A DNA stretch of 64,000 bases from Modestobacter sp. Leaf380 (GTDB taxonomy: Bacteria; Actinomycetota; Actinomycetes; Mycobacteriales; Geodermatophilaceae): positions 1 through 64,000 of the forward strand of contig NZ_LMQC01000004.1 in the NCBI RefSeq assembly GCF_001424485.1, given 5' to 3'. The translations under genes and the position numbers were made by a program. This document shows, piece by piece, positions 40,575 through 47,757 of this stretch. Position 1 is the first letter of the stretch, and each line of letters starts with the position of its first letter. Under the pieces are notes generated by a model. That model searched no databases and was not told the origin of the DNA. It saw nothing but the letters and a program-made list of their open reading frames with translations.

Positions 40575-42802
40575 TGGCCCGCCGCACCCCGGTCCCCGCC
40601 GTCGTCCTGAGGTCAGCCACCCCGGAGCCGCCCCCGCCGACCCCCGCACAGGCACCCGCCCCGCGCGTCGTCAGCGACGTCGCCGGCCGGGTCCGGCTGC
40701 ACGCCCCGTGGCTCACCGGCTCGCCGTCCCGCGCGGTGCTGGTCGAGGACGCCCTGGACGAGCTCCCCGGGGTGCTCGCGGCGCAGGCCCACCCGGTCAC
40801 CGGCCACGTGCTGGTCTGGCTGGACGCCGACGCCCACCGCGCCGACGTGCTCGCCGCCGTCTCGGCCGTCGCCGACCGGCCCGCGGACGCCGTCGTCGCC
40901 CGCCGCCCGCGCTCGGCCGACGTGACCAACGGCGAGCTGCTGCGCATCGGCGTGGGCGGTGCCACACTGCTGCTGCTCGGCGTCCGCCGCTACGGGCTGG
41001 GCCGCCCGCCCGTGCTGTCCGGGCAGAGCCGGTTCGCCGCCAGCGTGGTCACCCTCTTCACCGGCTACCCGTTCCTCAAGGGCGCCGTCGGCGCGCTCAC
41101 CGGCAAGCGCACCGCGGGCACCGACGCGCTGGTCACCGCCGCCACCGTGGCCAGCCTGCTGCTGCGCGAGAACGTCGTGGCACTCACCGTGCTGTGGCTG
41201 CTCAACATCGGGGAGTGGCTGCAGGACCTCACCCTGCGCCGCACCCGCAACGCGATCTCCGCCCTGCTGGCCGGCACCGAGTCCACCGCGTGGGTCCTGG
41301 TGGGCGACAGCACGTCTGCCGTGGAGCAGCAGGTCGACCTGGCCCGGCTCCGCGTCGGGGACCTGGTCGTCGTCCACGAGCAGGCCACCATCGCCGTGGA
41401 CGGCGAGGTCGTCGAGGGCGACGGCGTCGTCGACCAGGCCGCCATCACCGGCGAGCCGCTGCCGGTCGCGGTCACCGCCGGGTCCACCGTGCACGCCGGG
41501 TCGGTGAACCTGCGCGGCCGGATCGTCGTGCGCGCCTCGGCCACCGGCTCGGACACCGCGATCGGCCGGATCATCGCCCGGGTCGAGCAGGCCACCGACG
41601 ACCGCGCCCCGATCCAGACCGTGGGCGACGAGTTCTCCCGCCGGTTCGTGCCGGCGTCCTTCGCGCTGGCGGCCCTCACCTGGCTGGTCACGCGCGACGT
41701 CCGCCGGGCGATGACCATGCTGCTGGTGGCCTGCCCCTGCGCGGTCGGGCTCTCCACCCCGACCGCGGTGAGCGCCGCCATCGGCAACGGCGCCTCCCGC
41801 GGCGTGCTGATCAAGGGCGGCGCGCACCTGGAGGCGGCCGGCCGGATCGACGCCGTGGTGTTCGACAAGACCGGGACGCTGACCGTGGGACGCCCCGTCG
41901 TCACCAACGTGGTGTCCTTCTCCCCCGACTGGGAGCCCGAGCAGGTCCTGGGCTACGCGGCCAGCTCGGAGATCCACTCCCGGCACCCGCTGGCCCAGGC
42001 GGTCATCCGCTCCACCGAGGAGCGGCACGTCTTCATCCCCCCGCACGAGGAGTGCGAGGTCCTGCTGGGCCTGGGGATGCGCACCCAGGCCGACGGCCGC
42101 GTGCTGCTGCTGGGCAGCGAGGCGCTGATGGCCGCCGAGGGCGTGGCGGTCGGCGAGGAGGCGCTGGGCTGGCTGGCCACCCTGCGCGGACGGACCGAGA
42201 CCCCGCTGCTGCTGGCCGTCGACGGCGAGCTCGTGGGGCTGGTGAGCCTGCTCGACGAGGTCCGCGAGGAAGCCGCCGAGGTGCTGGCGACGCTGCGGGC
42301 CACCGGGGTGCGCCGGATCGTCATGCTGACCGGGGACCACGCGGCCAGCGCGGCCGCCGTGGCCGAGCGCCTGGGCATCACCGAGTGGCGCGCGGAGGTC
42401 CTGCCCGAGGACAAGCAGGACGTGGTCACCGCGCTGCAGGCCGAGGGGTACACGGTCGCGGTGGTCGGCGACGGCACCAACGACGCCCCCGCCCTGGCCG
42501 CGGCCGACATCGGCATCGCGATGGGCGTCTCGGGCACCGACGTCGCCGTCGAGACCGCCGACGTCGCCCTGGTCGGGGACGACCTGCGGCACCTGCTGGA
42601 CCTGCGCGACCTGGGCGGCGCGACCCTGGGGATCGTGCGGCAGAACTACGGGCTGTCCATCGCGGTCAACGGCGTCGGGCTGGTCGTCGCCGGGGCCGGG
42701 GCGCTGTCCCCGGTGCTGGCCGCGGTGCTGCACAACGCCAGCTCGGTGGCCGTGGCGGTCAACTCCGCCCGCCTCGTCCGCCACCGCGGCACCCCCCGCT
42801 GA
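40574..42802 (+). CDS. ctpC: CtpC-type metal-exporting P1B-ATPase
   Basis: 742 residues. N-terminal domain (VAGRVRLHAPWL...EDALDELPGVLAAQAH) is HMA-like but without CxxC. Then actuator AAITGEPLPVAV, metal site CPC in LVACPCAVGLSTPTA, phosphorylation DKTGTLT, nucleotide domain with HSRHPLAQAV, hinge GDGTNDAPALAAADIGIAMG. This layout is that of mycobacterial CtpC, reported to export zinc (manganese has also been proposed). Together with PacL1 it would protect from excess zinc. Confidence 0.92.
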   Translation: MARRTPVPAVVLRSATPEPPPPTPAQAPAPRVVSDVAGRVRLHAPWLTGSPSRAVLVEDALDELPGVLAAQAHPVTGHVLVWLDADAHRADVLAAVSAVADRPADAVVARRPRSADVTNGELLRIGVGGATLLLLGVRRYGLGRPPVLSGQSRFAASVVTLFTGYPFLKGAVGALTGKRTAGTDALVTAATVASLLLRENVVALTVLWLLNIGEWLQDLTLRRTRNAISALLAGTESTAWVLVGDSTSAVEQQVDLARLRVGDLVVVHEQATIAVDGEVVEGDGVVDQAAITGEPLPVAVTAGSTVHAGSVNLRGRIVVRASATGSDTAIGRIIARVEQATDDRAPIQTVGDEFSRRFVPASFALAALTWLVTRDVRRAMTMLLVACPCAVGLSTPTAVSAAIGNGASRGVLIKGGAHLEAAGRIDAVVFDKTGTLTVGRPVVTNVVSFSPDWEPEQVLGYAASSEIHSRHPLAQAVIRSTEERHVFIPPHEECEVLLGLGMRTQADGRVLLLGSEALMAAEGVAVGEEALGWLATLRGRTETPLLLAVDGELVGLVSLLDEVREEAAEVLATLRATGVRRIVMLTGDHAASAAAVAERLGITEWRAEVLPEDKQDVVTALQAEGYTVAVVGDGTNDAPALAAADIGIAMGVSGTDVAVETADVALVGDDLRHLLDLRDLGGATLGIVRQNYGLSIAVNGVGLVVAGAGALSPVLAAVLHNASSVAVAVNSARLVRHRGTPR

Positions 42803-42808
42803 CCCCCG

Positions 42809-42870
42809 AGGCAAAGGAAGCTCCACACCCCCCGGTGAGCCCGATGGGGGGTGTGGAGCTTCCTTCGCCT
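42809..42870. terminator. Very strong bidirectional terminator
   Basis: A 25-bp stem with one mismatch (42809-42833 with 42846-42870) and 12-base loop between the convergent ctpC and rpsR2 genes. Short A/T runs flank it on both strands. Confidence 0.88.
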
Positions 42871-42887
42871 GCACCTGGGTACGCGGG

Positions 42888-43112
42888 TCAGCGGCCCTTC
42901 GAGGGGTAGGGCAGCAGGGCCATCTCGCGGGCGTTCTTGATCGCCCGGGCGACGTCGCGGTGCGCCTTGGGGTCCAGGCCGGTGACCCGGCGGGCACGGA
43001 TCTTGCCGCGGTCGGAGACGAAGGTGCGCAGGAACTGCACGTCCTTCCAGTCGACCGGACCGTCCAACCGCCGGCGCTTCCTCGGCCGCGGCGGGCGCGG
43101 GGCCGGGGTCAC
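42888..43112 (-). CDS. rpsR2: Ribosomal protein bS18, zinc-independent paralogue
   Basis: 74 residues. [20 protein letters not shown] and [20 protein letters not shown] are bS18 signatures. It has no Cys, so this is the C-minus form that replaces the zinc-binding paralogue under zinc starvation. Last gene of the rpmB2-rpmG2-rpsN2-rpsR2 unit; ATG overlaps the rpsN2 stop by 4 bases. Confidence 0.96.
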   Translation of the reverse strand: MTPAPRPPRPRKRRRLDGPVDWKDVQFLRTFVSDRGKIRARRVTGLDPKAHRDVARAIKNAREMALLPYPSKGR

Positions 43113-43408
43113 CAGCTGCTCTTGGTGATGCCGGGGAGCTGGCCGTCGTGGGCCATCTCCCGGAACCGGATGCGGGACAGCCCGAACGCCCGCAGGTGCC
43201 CGCGCGGGCGGCCGTCGACGGCGTCCCGGTTGCGCACCCGGGTGGCGCTGGCGTCGCGGGGCATCCGCTGCAGGGCCGCCTGGGCGGCGGCGCGTTCGAC
43301 GTCGGTGCCGGTGCGGACGACCTGCTTCAACGCGGCGCGGCGCTCGGCGTACCGGGCGACGACGAGCCGGCGCCGGTCGTTCGCGGCGACCTTCGAGGCC
43401 TTGGCCAT
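43109..43408 (-). CDS. rpsN2: Ribosomal protein uS14, zinc-independent paralogue
   Basis: 99 residues, the long zinc-free form. [20 protein letters not shown] at the start, [20 protein letters not shown] and [20 protein letters not shown] at the end are uS14 signatures. No CxxC zinc ribbon. ATG 43408 is one base after the rpmG2 stop codon. Confidence 0.97.
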   Translation of the reverse strand: MAKASKVAANDRRRLVVARYAERRAALKQVVRTGTDVERAAAQAALQRMPRDASATRVRNRDAVDGRPRGHLRAFGLSRIRFREMAHDGQLPGITKSSW

Positions 43409-43409
43409 G

Positions 43410-43577
43410 TCAGCGGTCCTCCTTGAACTCGACGTGCCGGCGCACGACCGGGTCGTACTTGCGCAGCACCAGCCGGTCGGGGTCGTTGCGGCGGTTCTTG
43501 CGGGTCACGTACGTGTAGCCCGTCCCGGCGGTGGACTTGAGCTTGATCACCGGCCGGACGTCGGTGGCCCGGGCCAT
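43410..43577 (-). CDS. rpmG2: Ribosomal protein bL33, zinc-independent paralogue
   Basis: 55 residues: [40 protein letters not shown]. The four cysteines of the zinc form are absent. Its ATG overlaps the rpmB2 stop (ATGA), so the two are coupled. Confidence 0.97.
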   Translation of the reverse strand: MARATDVRPVIKLKSTAGTGYTYVTRKNRRNDPDRLVLRKYDPVVRRHVEFKEDR

Positions 43578-43825
43578 CAGACCCGCCCGCCGGTGAGCGA
43601 GCGCTCGCGCTTCACCCGGGCCCAGACGGACTCGATGCCCTGGACGTCGATGGTCTTGATGCCTCGGGTGGACACGGTGAGCCGGACGAACCGGTTCTCG
43701 CTGGGCACCCAGAAGCGCTTGCGTTGCAGGTTGGGGTCGAAGCGGCGGTTGGTCCGCCGGTGGGAGTGGCTCACGGCCTTGCCGAAGGTGGGACGGCGGC
43801 CGGTCACCTCGCAGAAGGTGGTCAT
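43577..43825 (-). CDS. rpmB2: Ribosomal protein bL28, zinc-independent paralogue
   Basis: 82 residues: [40 protein letters not shown]. It retains one Cys (TTFCEVTG) but not the zinc-binding set. First gene of the minus-strand C-minus ribosomal unit, with a very short leader after the operator at 43835-43869. Confidence 0.96.
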   Translation of the reverse strand: MTTFCEVTGRRPTFGKAVSHSHRRTNRRFDPNLQRKRFWVPSENRFVRLTVSTRGIKTIDVQGIESVWARVKRERSLTGGRV

Positions 43826-43833
43826 GGCGGACC

Positions 43834-43870
43834 ACCCTAGATGACAATGGTTCCCGTCTTCATCTAGGGT
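43834..43870. promoter_or_regulatory. Palindromic operator (probable Zur box) flanked by symmetric -10 elements
   Basis: CCCTAGATGA (43835-43844) and TCATCTAGGG (43860-43869) are perfect inverted arms around CAATGGTTCCCGTCT. Each edge includes a TAGGGT hexamer, one per strand (43865-43870 plus; 43834-43839 minus), placed 6 and 8 bases before the start codons at 43877 and 43825. So both divergent mRNAs should be leaderless or nearly so, and one bound dimer pair would cover both promoters. The zinc-free ribosomal genes on both sides make Zur the likely repressor. Confidence 0.75.
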
Positions 43871-43876
43871 CTGGGC

Positions 43877-45115
43877 ATGCCCACTCCCCTCGTCCTCGTC
43901 ACCGGCGTGCACCGCGCGCTGAGCGCCCGGGCCGCGGCCGACCTGCTCACCCCGGGCTCCGTGCTCGTGCACCACGACGTCGGCCGGCTCGACCAGGGCG
44001 TCGTCGTCCGCACCGTGCAGGCCGCCGGCGCCCCCGCCGAGACCACCGCCCTCGAACTCGCCCACGGCTGCCTGTCCTGCACGCTGCGCCTGGACGTCCT
44101 CCCGCTGCTGCACACCCTGGGCACCCGCCCCGACGTCGCCCGCGTCGTCCTCCAGCTCGACCCGGCCCTGGAGCCCGAGCACCTGTGCTGGTCCCTCGGC
44201 CACCTGCCACTCGACGACGGCGGCACCGCCTCCGACGCGGTCACCGTCGAAGCCGTCGTCGCGGTGCTGGAGCAGGCGACCTGGCTCGAGGACGTCACCG
44301 GTGAGGACACGATGGCCGACCGCGGGCTGGCCGCCACCGCCGACGACGAGCGGACCCTGGCCCAGGTCGCCCTCGGCCAGGTCGGGATGGCCGACGTCGT
44401 CCTGCTGGCCGGGCCGCCGGTCGACGACTGGACCGCCGTCCGGCTGCACGCGGTGCTGGAGCGCTGGGTGCCGGCCGCCCGGCTCGGGTCGATCGAGCAC
44501 TGGACCCCCGAGCGGGTCCTCGCCGGCCTGGACGGCTCCGCCCGACGCGGCCGACCGCACTCCCCGCACGCCCCGCTGCTGGCCGGGCAGCCCCGCCTGG
44601 ACACCGACGCCGGGGTGCAGCTGGTCCGCTTCACCGCCGCGCGCCCGTTCCACCCCGAACGCCTGCACGAGGCCTTCGACGTGCTGCTGGACGGCGTCGT
44701 GGGCAGCCGTGGCCGGCTGTGGCTGGCCACCCAGGGCGAGCGTGCCGTGTGGCTGGAGTCCGCCGGCGGCGGCCTGCAGGTCGGGGACGCCGGCCCGTGG
44801 CTGGCCACCCTGGGCGACGACGCCGAGCTGTGGGCCCAGGTGGACCCGGAGCGGCGGGCCGCGGCCGCGCTGCGCTGGGACCCGGTGCACGGCGACCGGG
44901 ACGCCGCCCTCGTCGTGCTGGTGCACCGGCAGTCCCCCGACGTCGTCACCGACGCGCTGCGGGACGCCCTGCTCACCGACGCCGAGTTCGCCGCCGGCCC
45001 GGAGCTGTGGGCCACCTTCCCCGACCCGTTCGGCGACTGGCACGCCGACCCCTGCGAGGACAGCACCCCCGCCCCCGACCCCCGCAGCAGCACCCACCCC
45101 GAGGAGAACCGATGA
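43877..45115 (+). CDS. CobW/COG0523-like protein (Mrf-like), P-loop lost
   Basis: 412 residues. CobW-type fold with metal motif HGCLSCTLR (CxxC, as in mycobacterial Mrf; canonical G3E has CxCC). C-terminal CobW_C domain: [53 protein letters not shown]. The N-terminal P-loop is replaced by [14 protein letters not shown], so GTP hydrolysis is unlikely. In Mycobacterium smegmatis the protein in this position of the C-minus operon (Mrf) recruits the hibernation factor Mpy to zinc-free ribosomes. Same role is inferred. First gene on the plus side of the operator; ATGA overlap with bL31B. Confidence 0.85.
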   Translation: MPTPLVLVTGVHRALSARAAADLLTPGSVLVHHDVGRLDQGVVVRTVQAAGAPAETTALELAHGCLSCTLRLDVLPLLHTLGTRPDVARVVLQLDPALEPEHLCWSLGHLPLDDGGTASDAVTVEAVVAVLEQATWLEDVTGEDTMADRGLAATADDERTLAQVALGQVGMADVVLLAGPPVDDWTAVRLHAVLERWVPAARLGSIEHWTPERVLAGLDGSARRGRPHSPHAPLLAGQPRLDTDAGVQLVRFTAARPFHPERLHEAFDVLLDGVVGSRGRLWLATQGERAVWLESAGGGLQVGDAGPWLATLGDDAELWAQVDPERRAAAALRWDPVHGDRDAALVVLVHRQSPDVVTDALRDALLTDAEFAAGPELWATFPDPFGDWHADPCEDSTPAPDPRSSTHPEENR

Positions 45116-45393
45116 GAGACGGCATCCACCCCACCTACCGGACGGTGGCCTTCCGCGACACCGCCACCGGCACGGTCTTCCGCACCCGCTCGACGATCGC
45201 CGGCGGGCAGACCGGCGGGCAGACCGGCGGGCAGACCGGCGGGCAGACCATCGAGCTGGACGGCGAGACCCTGCCCGTGGTCACCGTGGACACCAGCAGC
45301 GCCTCGCACCCGTTCTGGACCGGCAGCGCCCGGGTCCTGGACACCGCCGGCCGGGTGGAGAAGTTCCACGCGAAGTACGGACGGCGCGGCTGA
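45112..45393 (+). CDS. rpmE2: Ribosomal protein bL31 type B with (GGQT)4 insertion
   Basis: 93 residues. [20 protein letters not shown] and [20 protein letters not shown] are type B bL31, without the zinc-binding cysteines. In the loop between these blocks are four copies of Gly-Gly-Gln-Thr, which I do not know from other members. ATG overlaps the CobW-like stop; the stop overlaps the rpmF2 start (TGATG). Confidence 0.95.
   Translation: MRDGIHPTYRTVAFRDTATGTVFRTRSTIAGGQTGGQTGGQTGGQTIELDGETLPVVTVDTSSASHPFWTGSARVLDTAGRVEKFHAKYGRRG
45202..45249 (+). repeat. Four perfect 12-bp tandem repeats inside rpmE2
   Basis: GGCGGGCAGACC occurs four times without change, in frame (GGQT). Identity of all copies points to recent expansion. 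Confidence 0.95.
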
Positions 45394-45560
45394 TGGCGGT
45401 CCCCAAGCGCCGGACGTCGAGGTCGAACACCCGGCACCGCCGCGCGCGGTGGAAGGCCACCCCGCCGCAGCTGGTGCCCGTGGTGGTCGACGGCGTCCGC
45501 CACCTGGTCCCGCGTCGCCTGGTCCGGGCCGCCCAGCGGGGCCTCCTGACCCTGGACTGA
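45393..45560 (+). CDS. rpmF2: Ribosomal protein bL32, zinc-independent paralogue
   Basis: 55 residues: [20 protein letters not shown], then [20 protein letters not shown]. The CxxC pair of ordinary bL32 is absent. Third gene of the CobW-bL31B-bL32 unit. Confidence 0.95.
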   Translation: MAVPKRRTSRSNTRHRRARWKATPPQLVPVVVDGVRHLVPRRLVRAAQRGLLTLD

Positions 45561-45633
45561 CCCTGGGCTGCCCGGCCCGACGACCCCCTGCCGAGGCTGG
45601 AGCCGGGCGGGGCGGAGGTGGCAGGGTGTCGCC

Positions 45634-45984
45634 ATGAGCACCCCGGCCGGCATCGACACCTCCGTCCCGCCCAGCGGCCCCGGCTGCGTCGAGTGCGAGG
45701 CCACCTCGTCCTGGTGGTTCCACCTGCGCCGCTGCGCGCAGTGCGGGCACGTCGGCTGCTGCGACGACTCGTTGAACAGGCACGCCACCGCGCACGCCGA
45801 GCAGACCGGGCACCCGGTCATCCAGAGCTTCGAGCCGGGCGAGGACTGGTTCTACGACTTCGGCACCGGTGGCGGGTTCGTCGGCCCGGAGCTGGCCGCG
45901 CCCACCAGCCACCCGGAGGAGCAGTCCGTCCCCGGCCCGGCCGACCGGGTGCCCGCCGACTGGGTCCGCCGCCTCGGCGGCTGA
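45634..45984 (+). CDS. UBP-type zinc finger protein
   Basis: 116 residues. CVECEATSSWWFHLRRCAQC, GHVGCCDDSLNRHATAHAEQ, TGHPVIQSFEPGEDWFYDF form the ZnF-UBP fold found in deubiquitinases and in small stand-alone bacterial proteins of unknown role. ATG 45634 preceded by GGTGGCAGGG. It follows the zinc-sparing ribosomal genes by 73 bases but itself needs zinc, so probably a separate unit. Confidence 0.85.
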   Translation: MSTPAGIDTSVPPSGPGCVECEATSSWWFHLRRCAQCGHVGCCDDSLNRHATAHAEQTGHPVIQSFEPGEDWFYDFGTGGGFVGPELAAPTSHPEEQSVPGPADRVPADWVRRLGG

Positions 45985-46000
45985 CCCACCCGGGCGCCGG

Positions 46001-46825
46001 CTACTCCGGCAGCCGCTCCGCCAACCGCCGCAGGTCGGCCTCGGTGGCCGGCTCCAGCGGCAGGTGCGGCAGCACTCCGAGCACCTCCTCGCGCGCCAGT
46101 CCCTCCTCCACGAGGGCGTCCAGCACCCGGTCGACGTGGGTGGGCGGCACCGGCGTGGGCAGCCCCTCCAGCGCGACGGTGGCCAGGAAGACCGCGCCGG
46201 CCAGGTCCTCGGTGCGGGGCGCCGGGGCGGGCGGGCGCGGCGCGGCCTCCCGGGTCAGTGCCTCGGCGGCGCGCACCAGCGACAGCGGCACCCCCTCGGC
46301 CTCCACGAGCGCCAGGGAGGTGTCGCCGATCGCGGCGAGCACCAGGTGCTCGGCGTCGATGCGCAGCGGGGCCTCCCACTCCCCCGCCCGGACCACCGCG
46401 GCGGCATCGGCCGGGTCCTCGCCCACCTCGTCGGCCAGCTCGGCCCAGGCGGCGGGCCGGGTCCGCCGCAGCCGCTCGCCGGCGCGCACGCAGGTCTCCA
46501 GCACGAAGGGCTCCAGGACGGCGACGTCGAACCGGTCGGCGTGGAGCACGCCCTCGGCGTCGACCATGTTCAGCGCGTCCCGGAAGCTGCCCGGCCGGGC
46601 GTCGCCCAGGTCGAGCCGGCCACCCTCCTCGTCGGCGAGGGGCTGGCCGTTCTCGGCCCGCACCCCGACGGTGGTCCCGCTGGCCACGAGCCGCCCGCGC
46701 CGGCGCAGGTGGTGCGGCCGGTCGCTGGTGCCCACCGCCCAGGCGCAGGCCTCGGCGATCAGCTCGGCCCCGCGCTCACGGAGGACCTCGCGGGTCAGCA
46801 GCGCCATCTCGTCGATCTCGAACAC
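46001..46825 (-). CDS. Hypothetical protein of a c-di-GMP/HDOD operon
   Basis: 274 residues, mostly helical and acidic: ALLTREVLRERGAELIAEAC, HLVLAAIGDTSLALVEAEGV. No membrane segment or known motif. GTG 46825 taken as start (an ATG 6 codons later is possible). It lies 35 bases downstream of the HDOD gene on the same strand, so probably in one operon with the signalling genes. Confidence 0.6.
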   Translation of the reverse strand: MFEIDEMALLTREVLRERGAELIAEACAWAVGTSDRPHHLRRRGRLVASGTTVGVRAENGQPLADEEGGRLDLGDARPGSFRDALNMVDAEGVLHADRFDVAVLEPFVLETCVRAGERLRRTRPAAWAELADEVGEDPADAAAVVRAGEWEAPLRIDAEHLVLAAIGDTSLALVEAEGVPLSLVRAAEALTREAAPRPPAPAPRTEDLAGAVFLATVALEGLPTPVPPTHVDRVLDALVEEGLAREEVLGVLPHLPLEPATEADLRRLAERLPE

Positions 46826-46860
46826 GCCCCCACTGTCCTCCCGGGGGCGCGCCCGCGCAC

Positions 46861-47757
46861 TCAGCCCAGCAGCGTCCGGCGCAGCTCGGCGGCGTCGGTG
46901 CGGACCTGGGTGAGCATCGGGCGCAGGTCGACCTCGCTGACCCGGCCACCGGTCAGCCGCTCGATCCGCTCGACCTGGTGGCCGTCGCGGGTCAGCCGAC
47001 CGGTGATCTCCAGGGCGCCGCGCAGCAGGCCCCCGGGGGCGGAGGCCAGGTCGTCGACCTGGGACACCGGGTCGACCAGCGCACCGGGGAAGGCCCAGCT
47101 GCGCATGGCCAGTGCGGTCAGCCCGAGCGCGTCGGTGCCGTAGCGCTGGGTCTCGGCGACCCGGCGGGCGGCCGGGGTGGGCCCGGCCTCCCGGACGGCG
47201 TCGTACCCGGCCCGGTCGTGGTGGTGCAGCAGGGCGACGCCGAGCTGGGCCAGCAGCCCGACGCACACCGCGTCCTGCGGCCGGCTGCCCAGCCGCGGGG
47301 CCAGGGCGGAGGCGGCCAGCGCCAGGTGCGTGCTGACGGTCCAGTAGTCCTCGGGCAGCTGCGACTCGTCGCGGGTGTCGGTCAGGGCGACGGTGGCCAT
47401 CGAGCGGACGACGGAGAACCCGACGACGGCGATCGCGAACTGCAGCGACCCCACGCGCCCGCGCATCCCGTAGTAGGCGGAGTTCGCCAGCTTGAGCACC
47501 CGACCGGACAGCGCCGGGTCGGCGGCGAGCAGGCGGGCCACGTCGCGCGCCCCGGCGTCGGACCCCTCGGTGAGGGCGACGATCTGGGCGGCGATGGGGC
47601 GCTGGGCGGCCATCGTCTCGATGCTGGCCAGCACGTCGTCCAGCGGGGATCCGCCGACGGTGACCGGCTGTCCGGTGCCGTCCCCGTCACCGTGCTCGTG
47701 CTCGCCGGGCGGGAGGTCCTCGACCTCCGGCTCGTGCCCGAGCAGCAGCTCCCTCAC
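46861..47757 (-). CDS. HDOD-domain protein
   Basis: 298 residues. HDOD core: PIAAQIVALTEGSDAGARDV, LAADPALSGRVLKLANSAYY, GSLQFAIAVVGFSVVRSMAT, VGLLAQLGVALLHHHD. HDOD is a catalytically inactive HD-like signalling domain. GTG 47757 overlaps the stop of the GGDEF-EAL gene, so the two proteins are probably made and act together. Confidence 0.9.
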   Translation of the reverse strand: MRELLLGHEPEVEDLPPGEHEHGDGDGTGQPVTVGGSPLDDVLASIETMAAQRPIAAQIVALTEGSDAGARDVARLLAADPALSGRVLKLANSAYYGMRGRVGSLQFAIAVVGFSVVRSMATVALTDTRDESQLPEDYWTVSTHLALAASALAPRLGSRPQDAVCVGLLAQLGVALLHHHDRAGYDAVREAGPTPAARRVAETQRYGTDALGLTALAMRSWAFPGALVDPVSQVDDLASAPGGLLRGALEITGRLTRDGHQVERIERLTGGRVSEVDLRPMLTQVRTDAAELRRTLLG

